A DNA stretch of 64,000 nt from Deinococcus sp. LM3 (GCF_002017875.1 NZ_MUFV01000005.1:98266-162265), one strand, 5' to 3'. Shown: positions 52,576 to 63,042, counted from the stretch's first letter. Notes: a model not told the origin generated them from the letters alone. Translations and numbers: made by a program.

Positions 52576-53801
52576 AGCCGGTCAACCGTGCGGCAGGTGG
52601 TGTCCAGGATCGACCGGAGGTCCGCGCCGGGCTGAAACACCCGGTCCAGACTGCTGGTAATCACATCATTGGCTTTCAGCCAGTCGGTGGTTGTCTGAAG
52701 CACTCGTGCCGAGGCAATCTGACTGGTCAGTGCGGTTTTCAGCATCGAAGCTGGTATCGCGGGGTTGCTGCCCAGATAAGCGCTGCTCTTCAGGATGCTC
52801 TGCCGGGGCGGGGGGAAGAACTTCGCTGTGCGGTTCATGTTTTCCCGTGATGCAAGAAACTGCAGGAAGGCAAGCGCTTCGGCCTGGTTACGACCTTTGC
52901 TGAACGCGACATACCCAGCCTGACCCAACTGGCTTATGCGTCCCGTTGGACCCTTGGGAAGGGGGGCGACACCCCATTTGAACTTGGCGTCTTTCAGCTG
53001 CCCAGCGTAACTGACGTTGTCGTAGTACATACCCAGCTTCCCGCCCTCGAAGCTCGTCTGATCTCCGGGACGCGGCATGCTGCCGTCCTTGAACATCATC
53101 TCCTGCATCAGGTTGAAAGCGCGCAGGCTACCGGCGGAGTTCAGATTGCACTTCTGATTGCTGTCGTACACGCCACCACCGTGCGACCACAGTACGGCCA
53201 GCAGTCCGCCTGCCCAGGCCTTGGGATCGACTCGCATGACCCGTGCGCCGGAACTGCCCGTTTTGGTTTTGATGGCCAGTGCCGACTTCTGGAAGGCGGC
53301 ATAGTCCCACTGCCCCCGGGCGTACTGGGCCAGAGGGTCCGTGATCTTGGCCTGTGCAAAGAGGTCCTTATTATAAAACAGCACAAGTGGCGAGTTGGAG
53401 AAGGGGAGGCCGTAGAGATTGCCATTACGCTTCCAGAGACTCAGCGAAGACGTCGTGAAGTCCGAAAGCCCGAAAGCAGCCACCTTGCCCAGTGAAGCCA
53501 CATTGACAAGGTTGCCAGACGCGATAAATGTCGGTACGTCGCGTTCAGAGAGCCATCCGACATCGGGGGCGTCACCAGAAGCAATTTGCACAGCCAGCTT
53601 ACGGCTGTAATCCGCAAACGGCGTGACTTCTATCCGGACATCCACATTGGTTTTGGCTGTGTATTCCCGCGCAAGCTGCTGCAGGAGGGCCAGGCCATCG
53701 CCGCCGGCCCAGGTGCTGAAGCGCAGTTCAGTCGCCTGCGCGGAAGATGCCACGGCGAGCATCGAAGCGAGAAAAGTGTACAGGGCGGGACGGCGCATCA
53801 T
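52572..53801 (-). CDS. Sugar ABC transporter substrate-binding protein
   Basis: 409 residues with a signal peptide (LYTFLASMLAVASSAQATE) and the type 1 extracellular solute-binding fold (LRFSTWAGGDGLALLQQLAR, LVLFYNKDLFAQAKITD, AGYVAFSKGRNQAEALAFLQ). There is no lipobox, so it is probably periplasmic. First gene of the operon, after AGGAGG. The sugar is unknown; neighbouring nanE and alpha-mannosidase suggest an N-acetylated amino sugar or mannose-containing oligosaccharide. Confidence 0.92.
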   Translation of the reverse strand: MMRRPALYTFLASMLAVASSAQATELRFSTWAGGDGLALLQQLAREYTAKTNVDVRIEVTPFADYSRKLAVQIASGDAPDVGWLSERDVPTFIASGNLVNVASLGKVAAFGLSDFTTSSLSLWKRNGNLYGLPFSNSPLVLFYNKDLFAQAKITDPLAQYARGQWDYAAFQKSALAIKTKTGSSGARVMRVDPKAWAGGLLAVLWSHGGGVYDSNQKCNLNSAGSLRAFNLMQEMMFKDGSMPRPGDQTSFEGGKLGMYYDNVSYAGQLKDAKFKWGVAPLPKGPTGRISQLGQAGYVAFSKGRNQAEALAFLQFLASRENMNRTAKFFPPPRQSILKSSAYLGSNPAIPASMLKTALTSQIASARVLQTTTDWLKANDVITSSLDRVFQPGADLRSILDTTCRTVDRL

Positions 53802-53815
53802 GAACCTCCTGAAGT

Positions 53816-53866
53816 AATACGTATTGGCTTGCTCCGAAGCGTATGGGTACAGATCGGCCTTGTCAA
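53816..53866 (-). promoter_or_regulatory. Promoter and LacI-type operator of the ABC operon
   Basis: On the minus strand TTGACA (53861-53866), a 17-base spacer and TACGCT (53838-53843) make a good promoter. The 10-base palindrome AATACGTATT (53816-53825), with the central CG typical of LacI-family operators, lies about 5-15 bases after the expected start of transcription and just before the RBS, a position suited to repression. Confidence 0.75.
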
Positions 53867-54033
53867 GCGGTCAGCCCTGCGGACAGACTTCGGTCTCAGC
53901 TCGGGGTGGGCACGGGAACCCCAAAACGCCATTTCCCAAATGCCCCTCTGACCTCAGTGCCCGATACTTTCCCGTGGGGCTTGAAGAATTTCAGTTGACA
54001 CGCGAGAACATGGCGCGTCCCCCTCCTCCGCCA

Positions 54034-54173
54034 AGCTAACCCGCTGCTTCACCGCGCATTTTCCGGAGTTCCGCCATGGTCAGGTCGAGGTGCTCTCCTT
54101 CATGGTCCTCGCCCTCCTTGGCGGCAAGGACATCCGGCAGGCAATATTGACCAGCAGTTCGCTCGGTCCTCGG
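54034..54173 (+). pseudogene. Remnant of an IS4-type transposase
   Basis: The plus frame translates as LTRCFTAHFPEFRHGQVEVL, then SFMVLALLGGKDIRQAIL, before a stop at 54171. This resembles the N-terminal region of IS4-family transposases common in Deinococcus. No catalytic part follows; a MITE lies 90 bases downstream. Assignment by eye. Confidence 0.4.
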
Positions 54174-54264
54174 TGATCATGGCTCCTCAGACACTTCCAA
54201 GGCGGGGTGCCTCAAACCTCGCTCGAGAAGCGCGTCAGCCGCACATCAAGTAGAAGTTCGCCTA

Positions 54265-54400
54265 ATACGGACTCCGATTGAACGGCTCTGCAAGCCGTTC
54301 AATCGGAGCGGAGCGAGAAGGAGAGAAACGCCCCTCCGGACGTGGAGCTGGCAACCCGGGGATGTTCCGGGTTGTCAGCGAAACAGACGGCAGTCCGTAT
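54265..54400 (+). mobile_element. MITE, copy 1
   Basis: 136 bases with ATACGGACT / AGTCCGTAT ends and no coding capacity. A subterminal hairpin has a 16-base stem (CTCCGATTGAACGGCT, 54272-54287, pairing with 54293-54308). The left end is identical over 15 bases to the IS630 element at 30815. Copy 2 at 58020 is the same element in the opposite orientation. Confidence 0.85.
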
Positions 54401-54500
54401 AATCATCCGCGCGAGGGTTACTCTGCGCCCTGAGCGACGACTTCAGCACTGCGCTGGGCGAGCCACTTTTTGCGATCCACACTGGCCTTTGGCCTGCTCC

Positions 54501-57500
54501 TCAAGAAGGACAAACTTGCACGCGCCCGGGCCGAATCTCAACTTCGTCCCGTTCACGCTTTGGGGTCAGGCCATTCCTGCCTGTAGAGAAATGCAACCTC
54601 AGCGTCACGACCTCATAGGGCCGCAGATCGAGGATGACCGTTTCACCAGTGAGGGTGAGCGGCCGCGGCGCTTCCTCCAGCAAGTTCACGCATTCGGCTC
54701 CCCTCAGTCCCGCGATTTCGAGTCGGGCTTCCCCGCGCGCTCCATGCGGCTCGTAGAGCCGCATGATCAGGGCGCCGTCCTCCTCCGCCTTCTTGAGGGC
54801 ACCCAGGGCTACCGGCAGGCCCGAACCGCTCACCCAGCCTCCAGTCGGAACTGGGCCAGAAGCGGGAACCGCCACCAGCGGGCTGTTCAGGTCAAAGGCC
54901 TCACGCACGGTGCCGGCCTCGTTCCAGCGCCCCACGTGGGGAACAGCGCGTAGCTGAATTCGTGCTCGCCCTCGTCGGCGGTGGGATCGGGGTACATCGG
55001 ACCGCGCAGCAGGGTCAGCGCCAGGGTCCCCCCCAGCGCCGAGTGCCCGTATTTGCTGTCGTTGAGCAGAGAGACGCCGTAGCCGCTCTCCCCCAGGTCG
55101 GCCCAGCGGTGCCCGGCGACCTCGAATCGCGCCGCGTCGCCGGGGGAGTTGCGGTGGGTGGGGCGGGAAACGGCGCCGAAAGCCGTCTCGAACCAGGCTT
55201 CGTGGGTGCGTATCTTCAGTTCAAAGACCGCCTTGACCAGTGTGCGGCGCTCGTGCCACTCGGCGCGGGTGTGGATCTCAATCCGGCGCGAGTCGGCACG
55301 CAGGCGGTAGGTTTGCGTGAGGCGCGATTCGCGCCAGCGCCGGGTGACCCGTAAGGCAGCGCGTAGAGGTCCGGCCTCGATCAATTCCAGGGTCTCCACC
55401 CCGCCGATCTCCTCGCCCTCGCCCTCGATGCTGGGTGCCACGTCCCAGGCGTCGTACTCGCGGGGCAGGTCGAAGTGGGCGATCAGGCGGTTGCCGCGAC
55501 CCTCCAGGACCTCGCGCCGCTCCTGCTTGTCGTAGATCCGGTGCAGGGTGCCGTCCGTGCCGATCAGCACTTCCAACAGGGTGTTTCCCAGGATCCAGCC
55601 GTCTGCCGTCTCGCGCGTCTGCACGCGGGCGGACACAGGGGGGGTGTCGCCCGGTTCGGCGCGCAGTTCCAGCAGACTCAGGGCGGACACGTCGCGCCCC
55701 GGGGCGTGGACCAGCAGACCGCCCTCCACCGGCTGGGCGGGCAGCGGCTGGCCGTCCGCATCATGGACGGCACCGGACGCGCCGGGAAGCAGCACACTCA
55801 GCGGCCGGTCATGCAACGCGGAGTTGGCGATGGCCCAGCGGCCCACATGGTTCTCCCCCGCCGTCAGTGCCCGCACCGCCGCGTCTCGGAGGCCCGCAGC
55901 GCGAGTGACGACCTCCTCCAGTTCGGCTCTGGCGACCACGTTGACCTCGCGGATGCTGGAGCCGGGCAGGATGTCGTGGAACTGGTTGAGCAGGGTGTTT
56001 TTCCAGATCGCCTCCAGCTCGGCGGCGGGATAGGCATGCCCCGCCAGGTGGGCCAGGCTGGCGAAGGCCTCGGCTTCCAGAAGGCGGGCCTCCGCTGCGC
56101 GGTTCAGCCACTTGAGCCGTGCCTGCGAGGTCAGGACGCCCCGGTGGAACTCCAGATAGAGCTCGCCCACCCAGACCGGCAGGCCTTCGCGGGGCAGGGA
56201 CGCAAAGAAGTCGTCCACCCGGCTCATTCGCAGCCGCGGAAGCGCCGGGAAGTCGCGCAGCCGGGCATACAGCTCCAGATGCTCGCTCGCCGGGCCACCG
56301 CCACCGTCGCCGTGCCCGAACGTGAAGAGGCTCTCGGGCTCACGGATCTCCTCCCCGCCCATCCAGAGCGGGAGGGCCTGACCCTGAAACTGCCGCCAGG
56401 TGCCCAGCAGGTCAAGCGGCTCGACCAGACCGTTGTAGGCCCGCCCCGCCGGGTTGTAGAAGGTATGCGCCCGCACCCGGCTGCCGTCGAGGCCTTCCCA
56501 CTCGAACAGGTCGTATGGAAAGACGGTCGTCTCGTTCCAGTTGAGCTTGGTGGTGAAAAAGCCCCCGATGCCCGCCTGGAGGAGCAGTTGCGGTAGCGCC
56601 GAGGTAAAGCCGAAGGTGTCGGGGAGCCAGGCCACCGTGCTGGCATGCCCGAATCTGGCCTTGAAGTAGCGCTGACCGTACAGCAGTTGCCGCGCCAGCG
56701 ACTCTCCGCCCGTCATCTGACAGTCGGGTTCCACCCACATGCCCCCGACCGGCTCGAAGCGGCCCTCCCGTGCGCGGGCCTGCAGGGCCTGAAGAAGGGC
56801 CGGGTCGTCCTCTTCCAGCCAGGCGAAGACCTGCGCGGAGGACTGACCGAACAGCAACTCCGGGTAACGGTCCATCAACTCCAGCAGGGTGTGGAAGGTC
56901 CGGCGCAGTTTGCGGCGCGTCTCGGCGACCGGCCACAGCCAGGCAAGGTCGATATGCGCGTGTCCGCTGAGGGCCAGGCGGCCGCTGGGAGGGTAGAGCG
57001 CCCGCACCCGGTCGAGATGTCCTGCCAGGGCCACGCGCGCCCGCTCGATGCCCGCGACGATTTCCGGGGGAAGCGGCTGGGGCGCAGGCAAGTCCGGCAG
57101 GCGGTCCCACACGTCGCCTGCGTGGCTGCGTCCCGCCGAGCCGTGGGAGATCCGGGCCAGATATCCAGAGGTGCCCGAGGGCCACTCGAGGTCCGCGAGC
57201 GCGGCCTCGGCGGCGGCCAGCAGATGCGGGACAACCTCGTGGACGTTTCCGGGCGTCCCCTCGCGCGGGCTGCGTCCCGTCTGGAGGCCGCCCAGTACCC
57301 GCGCGGCCTCCAGCACGGCGGTGAGGTCGAGCAGCAGGCCCTGGACCGCCGCCTCGGGCGCGACGAGGTGGGCACGGGTCAGGCGCGGGGCGGGGTTCGG
57401 GGTGCCGAACAGTCCCTTGGGCACCGCCTCGATCTCGACCCGGACCTTTTCGCCGCCCATGGCGCACCCGGCCACCCGGAAGGCGCGGTGGTACTCGTTC

Positions 57501-57820
57501 AGCCCGCCGGTCAGCGTTTGTGTCAGGGCGCTGCTGGTGATCTGCACGAAGCCCTCGCCGCCCACGTCGAGTTCGAGTTCCACCATCCGGCCCGCGAAGC
57601 TGGCAGGCACCTGAAATTCGGCTGCGAACCGCACCGGGCCGCCCGCAACCGATTGATCCACCTGCGGCCAGGGGTCACCGAGCCGCAGCAGCGTGGGGGG
57701 AGCGCCGGGTGCTGTGAAAGTCCACCCCTCCACAGGCCACTCGCGGGCCATCCGCCAGGCGGCGAAATCGTCGCGGCGCTTCTCGAGGAGTTGCAGGCGC
57801 TGGGCGAGGGTCAAGGACAT
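54501..57820 (-). CDS. GH38 alpha-mannosidase, frameshifted near the 3' end
   Basis: From ATG 57820 the frame gives a GH38 enzyme: HAHIDLAWLWPVAETRRKLR (metal and active site, near residue 290), TVAWLPDTFGFTSALPQLL (catalytic Asp), FTFGHGDGGGG, and the C-terminal beta domains. Near 54930 the frame is lost (…SYALFPTWGAGT) and its continuation lies in another frame (HVGRWNEAGTVREAFDLNSP), ending 54501. One C missing from a C run (TTCCCC at 54929-54934) explains it. With that base the product is about 1,107 residues. It removes alpha-mannose from glycans; no signal peptide, so probably cytoplasmic. Confidence 0.9.
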
Positions 57821-58019
57821 GTGGAACACCTTGGTCTGGTGAGCGGCGCAGTGGGCCGGGCAGAGAGCGAACCGGTGAACAGCTGAGGCATCAGGCTCCT
57901 GTGGCAAGTCGCAGTGAGGGCCGCCTCCCGGTCGGAGCGGGGAGGCGGAAGGCAGAACCGGTCTGAGCGTGGGGAAGGGACGGCGCAACAGAGGGACGGC
58001 GCACCCCCCGCGTCATCTC

Positions 58020-58154
58020 ATACGGATTCCGTTTGTTTCGCCAACACTCCGGAACTTCACCGGATTGCCGGCTCCACGTCCGGAACCCGCCCCGCTCCCA
58101 CTCGCTTCGCTCCGATTGAATGGGCTTTGCAGCCCATTCAATCGGAGTCCGTAT
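58020..58154 (-). mobile_element. MITE, copy 2
   Basis: 135 bases with ATACGGATTCC / GGAGTCCGTAT ends. Its reverse complement aligns along its whole length with copy 1 (54265-54400). The hairpin is kept (CGATTGAATGGGCT, 58113-58126, pairing with 58131-58144), but its upper stem differs from copy 1 by paired changes on both arms. Its end touches the stop codon of the lipoprotein gene. Confidence 0.85.
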
Positions 58155-59542
58155 CAGCGCGGATCCGTACAGGTCAGCCTGACGATCACCGGCTGGGCGC
58201 GGTACAGCAGGTCCCCCTTCTGCGCCCCGGGCAGCGCGCTCGGTACTGAGCCGTCGTAAGTCTCTCCCACGGCGTACAGCAGGTTCGTGGCGCGTTCCTC
58301 CGTTCCGGCCTGGCTGCCGCACACGGCGTCCAGGCGCGTGGTGTGCTGCTCCCCGACGGCCAGAACGCCGCTCTCGGACTTGACCGTGTGCTCACGTCCC
58401 AGCGGCGTGAGCGCGTAATGCACGAAGGACTCGGGTACGCCCTGGTTGGCGAACGCCAGGGTGGAACGGACCGTCTGCCGCACCGGGGCCGTCAGATCGA
58501 AGGTGCTGCCTGAAGGCAGGGCGAGCGCGGCGCGCTCCCGCAGCTTGATGCTGGCGCGGATGTTCGGCAGGGCGCTGTCAGGGGTCACCGTGACGATATC
58601 GGCGGGCTGGGCGCAGGCACTCCACAACATGCCCGGGGCGAGGGGACGACGCCAGGGCTTCCCGGAGGCCCCTTCCAGCTGACCCACGACCAGTTCACGC
58701 CACGACGATCCCCGGAAGGCGTAATTGCCGCTGAGCAGGCGGAAGTCTCCCCGGCCGGGAAAGGCGATGGTGGTCATGACCTTGAACACCTGATCCTCGC
58801 CTGCGGTTTTCCAGCCGATCGCCTCCTCATGGAGGATCTCGCGGGTGGCAAAGCCGCTGTCCCCGACCAGTACCACGCCTTTCGGCGTGACGCGGAACTT
58901 CAGCCAGGAACCGGAAATCTCCAGACGCAGGGCGCCGTCATGGGGAATGCTCATCCGCATCGAGGCGCTCTGGTTGCCCGACAGGCGATAGACATACTGG
59001 AAGCCGTCCTCGCCGTTCTCACGGGCAATATTCTTCTGTTTGCCCTCGACATTGATGACGGGAATCCACGCTCCGTCCTGGACGGCGTAGATTCCGGCGT
59101 CGGCGGCGCGACCCTGGCGCGGCTGGCCCCCCAGGTACAGGTAGGGAAACACCGTATTGGTCGCGCGGATGTCCGGCATGAAGGCGGTACCCTCAATGAA
59201 GTTCACCGGGCCTGTGCGGGCCGGATCGGTCTGAAAGCGGGAATAGGCTCCGCTCATCTCGTTGCGGCAACGCAGGAAGACGCCATCCGAGGCGTGCCCG
59301 GGAGGTGTGGCGGCGCTCTGGGTGCCGAGCGGGCCGAAGACGTCCGGGTCGATTCCGATGGACGGCAGTGGCGCGGCACCCTCACTGAGGTCAAGCGCGT
59401 CTTGGCTGGGTTCTTCCGCTCCGGTGGACTGCGTGCCGAGCGTCCCCGCCGGGTGCACGGCAGACTGAGGTGCAGAGGAGAGGTGGCCGCAGGCGGTCAG
59501 GAGAAGCGCGGAGGCGGCGAGCAGGCTGAGTCGGTTACGCAT
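58154..59542 (-). CDS. Secreted lipoprotein of unknown function
   Basis: 462 residues with a lipoprotein signal (LSLLAASALLLTACGHLSSA; lipobox LTAC). A Ser/Thr/Glu-rich spacer leads to a beta-rich body with conserved-looking Trp and Cys (FLRCRNEMSGAY, MLWSACAQPADIV, LDAVCGSQAG, RLTCTDPR). The stop codon overlaps the end of MITE copy 2. Between a mannosidase and a hexosaminidase it may bind glycan at the cell surface, but I recognise no domain. Confidence 0.65.
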   Translation of the reverse strand: MRNRLSLLAASALLLTACGHLSSAPQSAVHPAGTLGTQSTGAEEPSQDALDLSEGAAPLPSIGIDPDVFGPLGTQSAATPPGHASDGVFLRCRNEMSGAYSRFQTDPARTGPVNFIEGTAFMPDIRATNTVFPYLYLGGQPRQGRAADAGIYAVQDGAWIPVINVEGKQKNIARENGEDGFQYVYRLSGNQSASMRMSIPHDGALRLEISGSWLKFRVTPKGVVLVGDSGFATREILHEEAIGWKTAGEDQVFKVMTTIAFPGRGDFRLLSGNYAFRGSSWRELVVGQLEGASGKPWRRPLAPGMLWSACAQPADIVTVTPDSALPNIRASIKLRERAALALPSGSTFDLTAPVRQTVRSTLAFANQGVPESFVHYALTPLGREHTVKSESGVLAVGEQHTTRLDAVCGSQAGTEERATNLLYAVGETYDGSVPSALPGAQKGDLLYRAQPVIVRLTCTDPR

Positions 59543-59826
59543 GATGACCTTTCCAGGCGCGCCAGGGATGGACGTGCCCCCACCAGGGAGGTGGACTGCT
59601 GTGAGGGTGGTGTGCCGAGAGGGCCTTTCGTTGCCGGGTGCCCCGCCAGTCGATGACGCCAGTCACGCAGAGGGTGTCCTGCTGGAGGCCTGATGCCTGC
59701 GGGCTTCTGGCGGTCAGTCGGCTTCTGGAGGGTCACGGGTGTGCCCCTGGGTGAAAGCCGTCGGTGGTTGAGGGGAGGCCGGGAAGCGGCCGACGACCCC
59801 ACCCCCGCCGGGGCATCCAGTCACCT

Positions 59827-61315
59827 TCACCGGGCCACCTGACCCAGTGGCACGGGTAATTCACCGTCCGCGGTGGTCTCTCCAGCCAGACAGCGCTGCA
59901 GGGCGTCCAGGGCCTCCGGGCGAAAGCCGTAGGTGATCAGTGCGGGCGCATTCACGTCCAGCGCCGCGTACGGATTCCACAGCGCCAGGTGAAGGTCAGG
60001 CGTCGCCCCGCGCCAGGCGGGGTGCCGGTGGCGGGCCGTGGTGGCCAGGATCACGGTTCGTCCACGGGCCCGCAGGGCCTGCCAGTCGAGGGAGCCGGGT
60101 CGGTGACGAGCAGGGTCTCGACCTCGTACAGCCCTCCTAGGCGCCGCGCAAGGTCCTGACCACTGACGCCCGCTTCCATCACGTTCTCGCCGGGCACCTC
60201 GGCCACGGCGACCAGAGTGACGCCCGCTCCCCGGGAGGCAGGACCGGATCGCGGTAGCGCGTGAGCCCGCGCGCCCACGCGTCTCCCAGCAGGGAGGCGT
60301 CCGCGGTCCGCTGCGGGGGTAGGTACGCCCTGGAGCGGCTGGGGTACTGGCGGGCCAGCGAGTCCAGTCGGGCGAGTTTGTCTGCCACGTCCGGCACCCG
60401 TCCGGCGGCGATCGCCTCTTCCACCGCCTGCAGGGTTTCTTCCTGCGCCGAGCGCCGTCCCAGGGCCATCACCATGTCGGCCCCGGCCAGCAGCGCCAGC
60501 ACGGCCGCCTCGCCGCGCCCGTAGTGGTCGTCGATAGCCTTCATTCCCATCGAGTCGGTGATCACCACGCCGCCGTAGCCCCAGTCGTCCCGTAGCAGCC
60601 CGGTCAGCAGCGCGGGGGAGAGCGTCGCAGGCAGGTCCGGATCCAGCGCCGGGTAGACGATATGTGCCGTCATGACGGCGGGCACCTCGGCCTCCCGGAA
60701 GGCCCGGCGGAAGGGGACGAACTCGCCCACCTCCAGTTCGGCGCGTCCCTTGGCCACCCGGGGCAGCGCGAGGTGGCTGTCCAGGACGGTGTCCCCGTGG
60801 CCCGGGAAATGCTTGACGCAGCCTGCCACGCCCTCCGAGAGCGAACCCTCCAGCCAGGCGAGGGCCAGCTCGGTCACCCGGTCGGGGTCCGACCCGAAGG
60901 CGCGGTCCCCAATGACGGGGTTGTGCGGATTCACGTTGAGGTCCAGTACCGGCGCGAAGTTCCAGTTGATTCCCACGGCGGCCAGGGGTCGCGCAACCGC
61001 CGCGCCGACCTCGCGGGCCAGGGTGGGGTCGCCGGCCGCCCCCAGGCTCAGGGCGCTGGGGGCGGCCGGCCAGAACGGCGTGCGGAAGACGCCGCCGCCC
61101 TCCTGGTCGATGGCGATCAGCGCTCCAGCACCCATCACGTCGCGCAGGTCCGCCACCAGCCGGGCGAGCTGCGGCTCGCTCTCGACGTTCTTGCGAAACA
61201 GGCAGACCGCCCGGATCCGGTGGCGGCGCAGATGTTCGCGGGTGTCGGCGTCGAGGTCGGGGCCAGGAATATCGACCATCAGCAGCGGGCCGGCCTGGGG
61301 AGCATGTTCGGGCAT
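59827..61315 (-). CDS. GH3 beta-N-acetylhexosaminidase (NagZ-like), two frameshifts
   Basis: ATG 61315 follows AAAGGAGA. The GH3 core is intact: LIAIDQEGGGVFR, NWNFAPVLDLNVNPHNPVIG, the NagZ-type CVKHFPGHGDTVLDSHLALP, TAHIVYPALD and VITDSMGMKAIDDHYG (nucleophile Asp). The frame breaks near 60230 (one G missing from a G run) and near 60095 (one C missing from a C run); the continuation (VTLVAVAEVPGEN, then ILATTARHRHPAWRG) ends at 59827. Corrected, it is about 496 residues with a GH3 C-terminal domain. It cleaves beta-linked GlcNAc-type residues. It is divergent from nanE copy 2. Confidence 0.85.
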
Positions 61316-61325
61316 GGGTCTCCTT

Positions 61326-61340
61326 TGGAACAAAGTTCCA
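61326..61340. promoter_or_regulatory. RpiR-type operator, left
   Basis: TGGAACAAAGTTCCA is a perfect 15-base dyad, 11 bases before the GH3 start and upstream of the divergent nanE promoter. Its form resembles operators of RpiR/MurR-type sugar regulators (TGGAA-N5-TTCCA), and an RpiR gene is encoded at 62.2 kb. Confidence 0.6.
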
Positions 61341-61353
61341 GTTTGGGCATTGA

Positions 61354-61382
61354 TTGACAGCGGTTTGCTCCAAGAGTAGTCT
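61354..61382 (+). promoter_or_regulatory. Promoter of nanE copy 2
   Basis: TTGACA (61354-61359), a 17-base spacer and TAGTCT (61377-61382) on the plus strand, about 100 bases before the nanE start and between the two operator-like dyads. Confidence 0.6.
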
Positions 61383-61405
61383 TATTCCAACTTCACAGTC
61401 AATCC

Positions 61406-61420
61406 TGGAATTTTTCTCCA
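61406..61420. promoter_or_regulatory. RpiR-type operator, right
   Basis: TGGAATTTTTCTCCA is a near-perfect dyad of the same TGGA...TCCA form as the one at 61326. It lies about 17 bases downstream of the expected nanE transcription start, a position that suits repression. Confidence 0.55.
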
Positions 61421-61480
61421 ACCGCGCTGCTCGCTCACCGCGCGGCCATCCAGTTCGCCCGCCTCGCCAAAGGAGTCTCC

Positions 61481-62193
61481 GTGATTCATCCCCGCCTTGC
61501 CCGGAGTGTGCTCGACCGGCTGCACTCGCAACTCATCGTGTCGGTGCAGGCCGATGACGGCAGCCCGCTGCGGGATTCGCGCATCATCGCCGCCCTGGCC
61601 TGCGCCGCCGAACTGGGCGGGGCCGCCGGACTGCGCGTCCGCCTCGGCCGAGGACGTGCGGGCCGTGCAGAGCGTGAGTGCCTTGCCCCTGATCGGCCTG
61701 ACGAAGACGTGGCGCGATGACACCGACGTCTACATCACGCCGACCCCGGCGGAGGCTGAGCAGCTGGCCGGACTCGGCTGCGCGATGGTGGCCTTCGACG
61801 CGACCCGGCGCCCCCGGCCACACAGCGTTCCCGAACTGATTGGTGCCATCCAGGCGGCAGGAGCGCTGGCGCTGGCAGACGTGGCCACCCCTGGCGGAAG
61901 CGGCCGCGGCCTTGCACGCGGGGGCCGATCTGGTGAGCACGGCCCTGTCGGGCTATACCCCCGACAGCCCGCAGCAGGAGGCTCCCGATTTCGAGCTGAT
62001 GCAGGGACTGCACGCCGCCGGCATCCCCTTCCCTGGCCGAAGGGCGCCTGAAAACTCCTGCCGACGCCGTGCGCGCCCTGGAACTCGGCGCGCACGCGGT
62101 CGTCGTGGGGTCCGCCATCACCCGGCCCGACGACGTCACCCGTTGGTTCACGGCGGCCCTGCGGACGCTGCCGGGCAGGTGGCCACCCGATGA
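61481..62193 (+). CDS. nanE: Second NanE epimerase, with several frameshifts
   Basis: Reading across three frames gives a NanE of normal size: LDRLHSQLIVSVQADDGSPL, then LPLIGLTKTWRDDTDVYITP, MVAFDATRRPRP, DLVSTALSGYT, LAEGRLKTPADA and VVVGSAITRPDDVT. Breaks lie near 61640 (one extra C), 61890 (a C missing from a C run) and 62030 (one extra C). The stop probably overlaps the rpiR start (ATGA), which needs one more shift. GTG 61481 is the start. The motifs are intact between breaks, which argues for sequence error or very recent decay. Paralogue of the gene at 47.3 kb. Confidence 0.8.
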
Positions 62194-63042
62194 TCGAGGA
62201 CCGGACGCGGATCACCGGGGCGCTCAGCCGCCTGCGGGCGCAGATAGAGTTGCTGACCCCGGCCCAGCAACGCGCAGCGGCCTATACACTCGAACACCCC
62301 GGCGAGGTGATCTACCAGACGGTTGACCGAGCTGGCCGAGGCGAGCGGCACCGGAGTGGCGACCGTGATGCGCCTGTGCCGTGACCTGGGCTTCGCCGGC
62401 TTTCAGGAATTCAAGCTGGCCCTGGCCGCCGATCTGGCCAGCGTGCAGGGTCCGGTGGACGCCCCCAGCGGCACGCCCGAAAGCCTGATCGCGCACGCCG
62501 TCCGCACCTGCTCGCGGGTGCTGGAGGATACCAGCAAGGTGCTCGACCCCCGCGAGCTGGAGCGCGCCCTGAACGCGCTGGCAGGGGCGCCCTGCATTCT
62601 GCTCACTGGTCAGGGGCCAGCGGGGTCACGGCCCTGGACTTCGCCTACAAGCTGCTGCGCCTCGGCCTGAACGCGGCGGCCCTGACGGATCCGCACCTGG
62701 CGTCCATGCGCGCCGCCGTCCTGCCCACCCGGCTCGGTGGCAGTCGGAATCACCCGCTCGGGCAGCACCGTCGACACCGTGCACGTGCTGCGCCAGGCCC
62801 GGGAGCGTGGGGCCTTCGTCGTCGCCATCACCCACCGCGCCCGCAGCCCGGTCACCGAATACGCCGGTTGCACCCTGCACACCGCCTCGCCCGAAGATCC
62901 CCTGGGCGGCGGGGCGGTTGCCAGCAAGGTTGGACAGCTGCTGGTGCTCGAGGCCCTCTACACCGGCCTCCATGCCCGGATTCCGGGTGCACAGGAAGCG
63001 GTCAGGGCAACCGCTTCTGCCGTTGTGGACAAGAGCTACTAG
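62190..63042 (+). CDS. RpiR/MurR-family regulator, frameshifted
   Basis: The N-terminal RpiR helix-turn-helix (LTPAQQRAAAYTLEHPGEVI, then TELAEASGTGVATVMRLCRD) and a C-terminal SIS sugar-phosphate domain (VTALDFAYKLLRLGLNAAAL, VGITRSGSTVDTVHVLRQAR, ending ATASAVVDKSY) lie in three frames. Breaks are near 62325 (one extra T), 62620 (a G missing from a G run) and 62740. Corrected length is about 285 residues. It lies immediately after nanE copy 2 and would sense an amino-sugar phosphate and bind the dyads at 61.33 and 61.41 kb. Confidence 0.8.
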
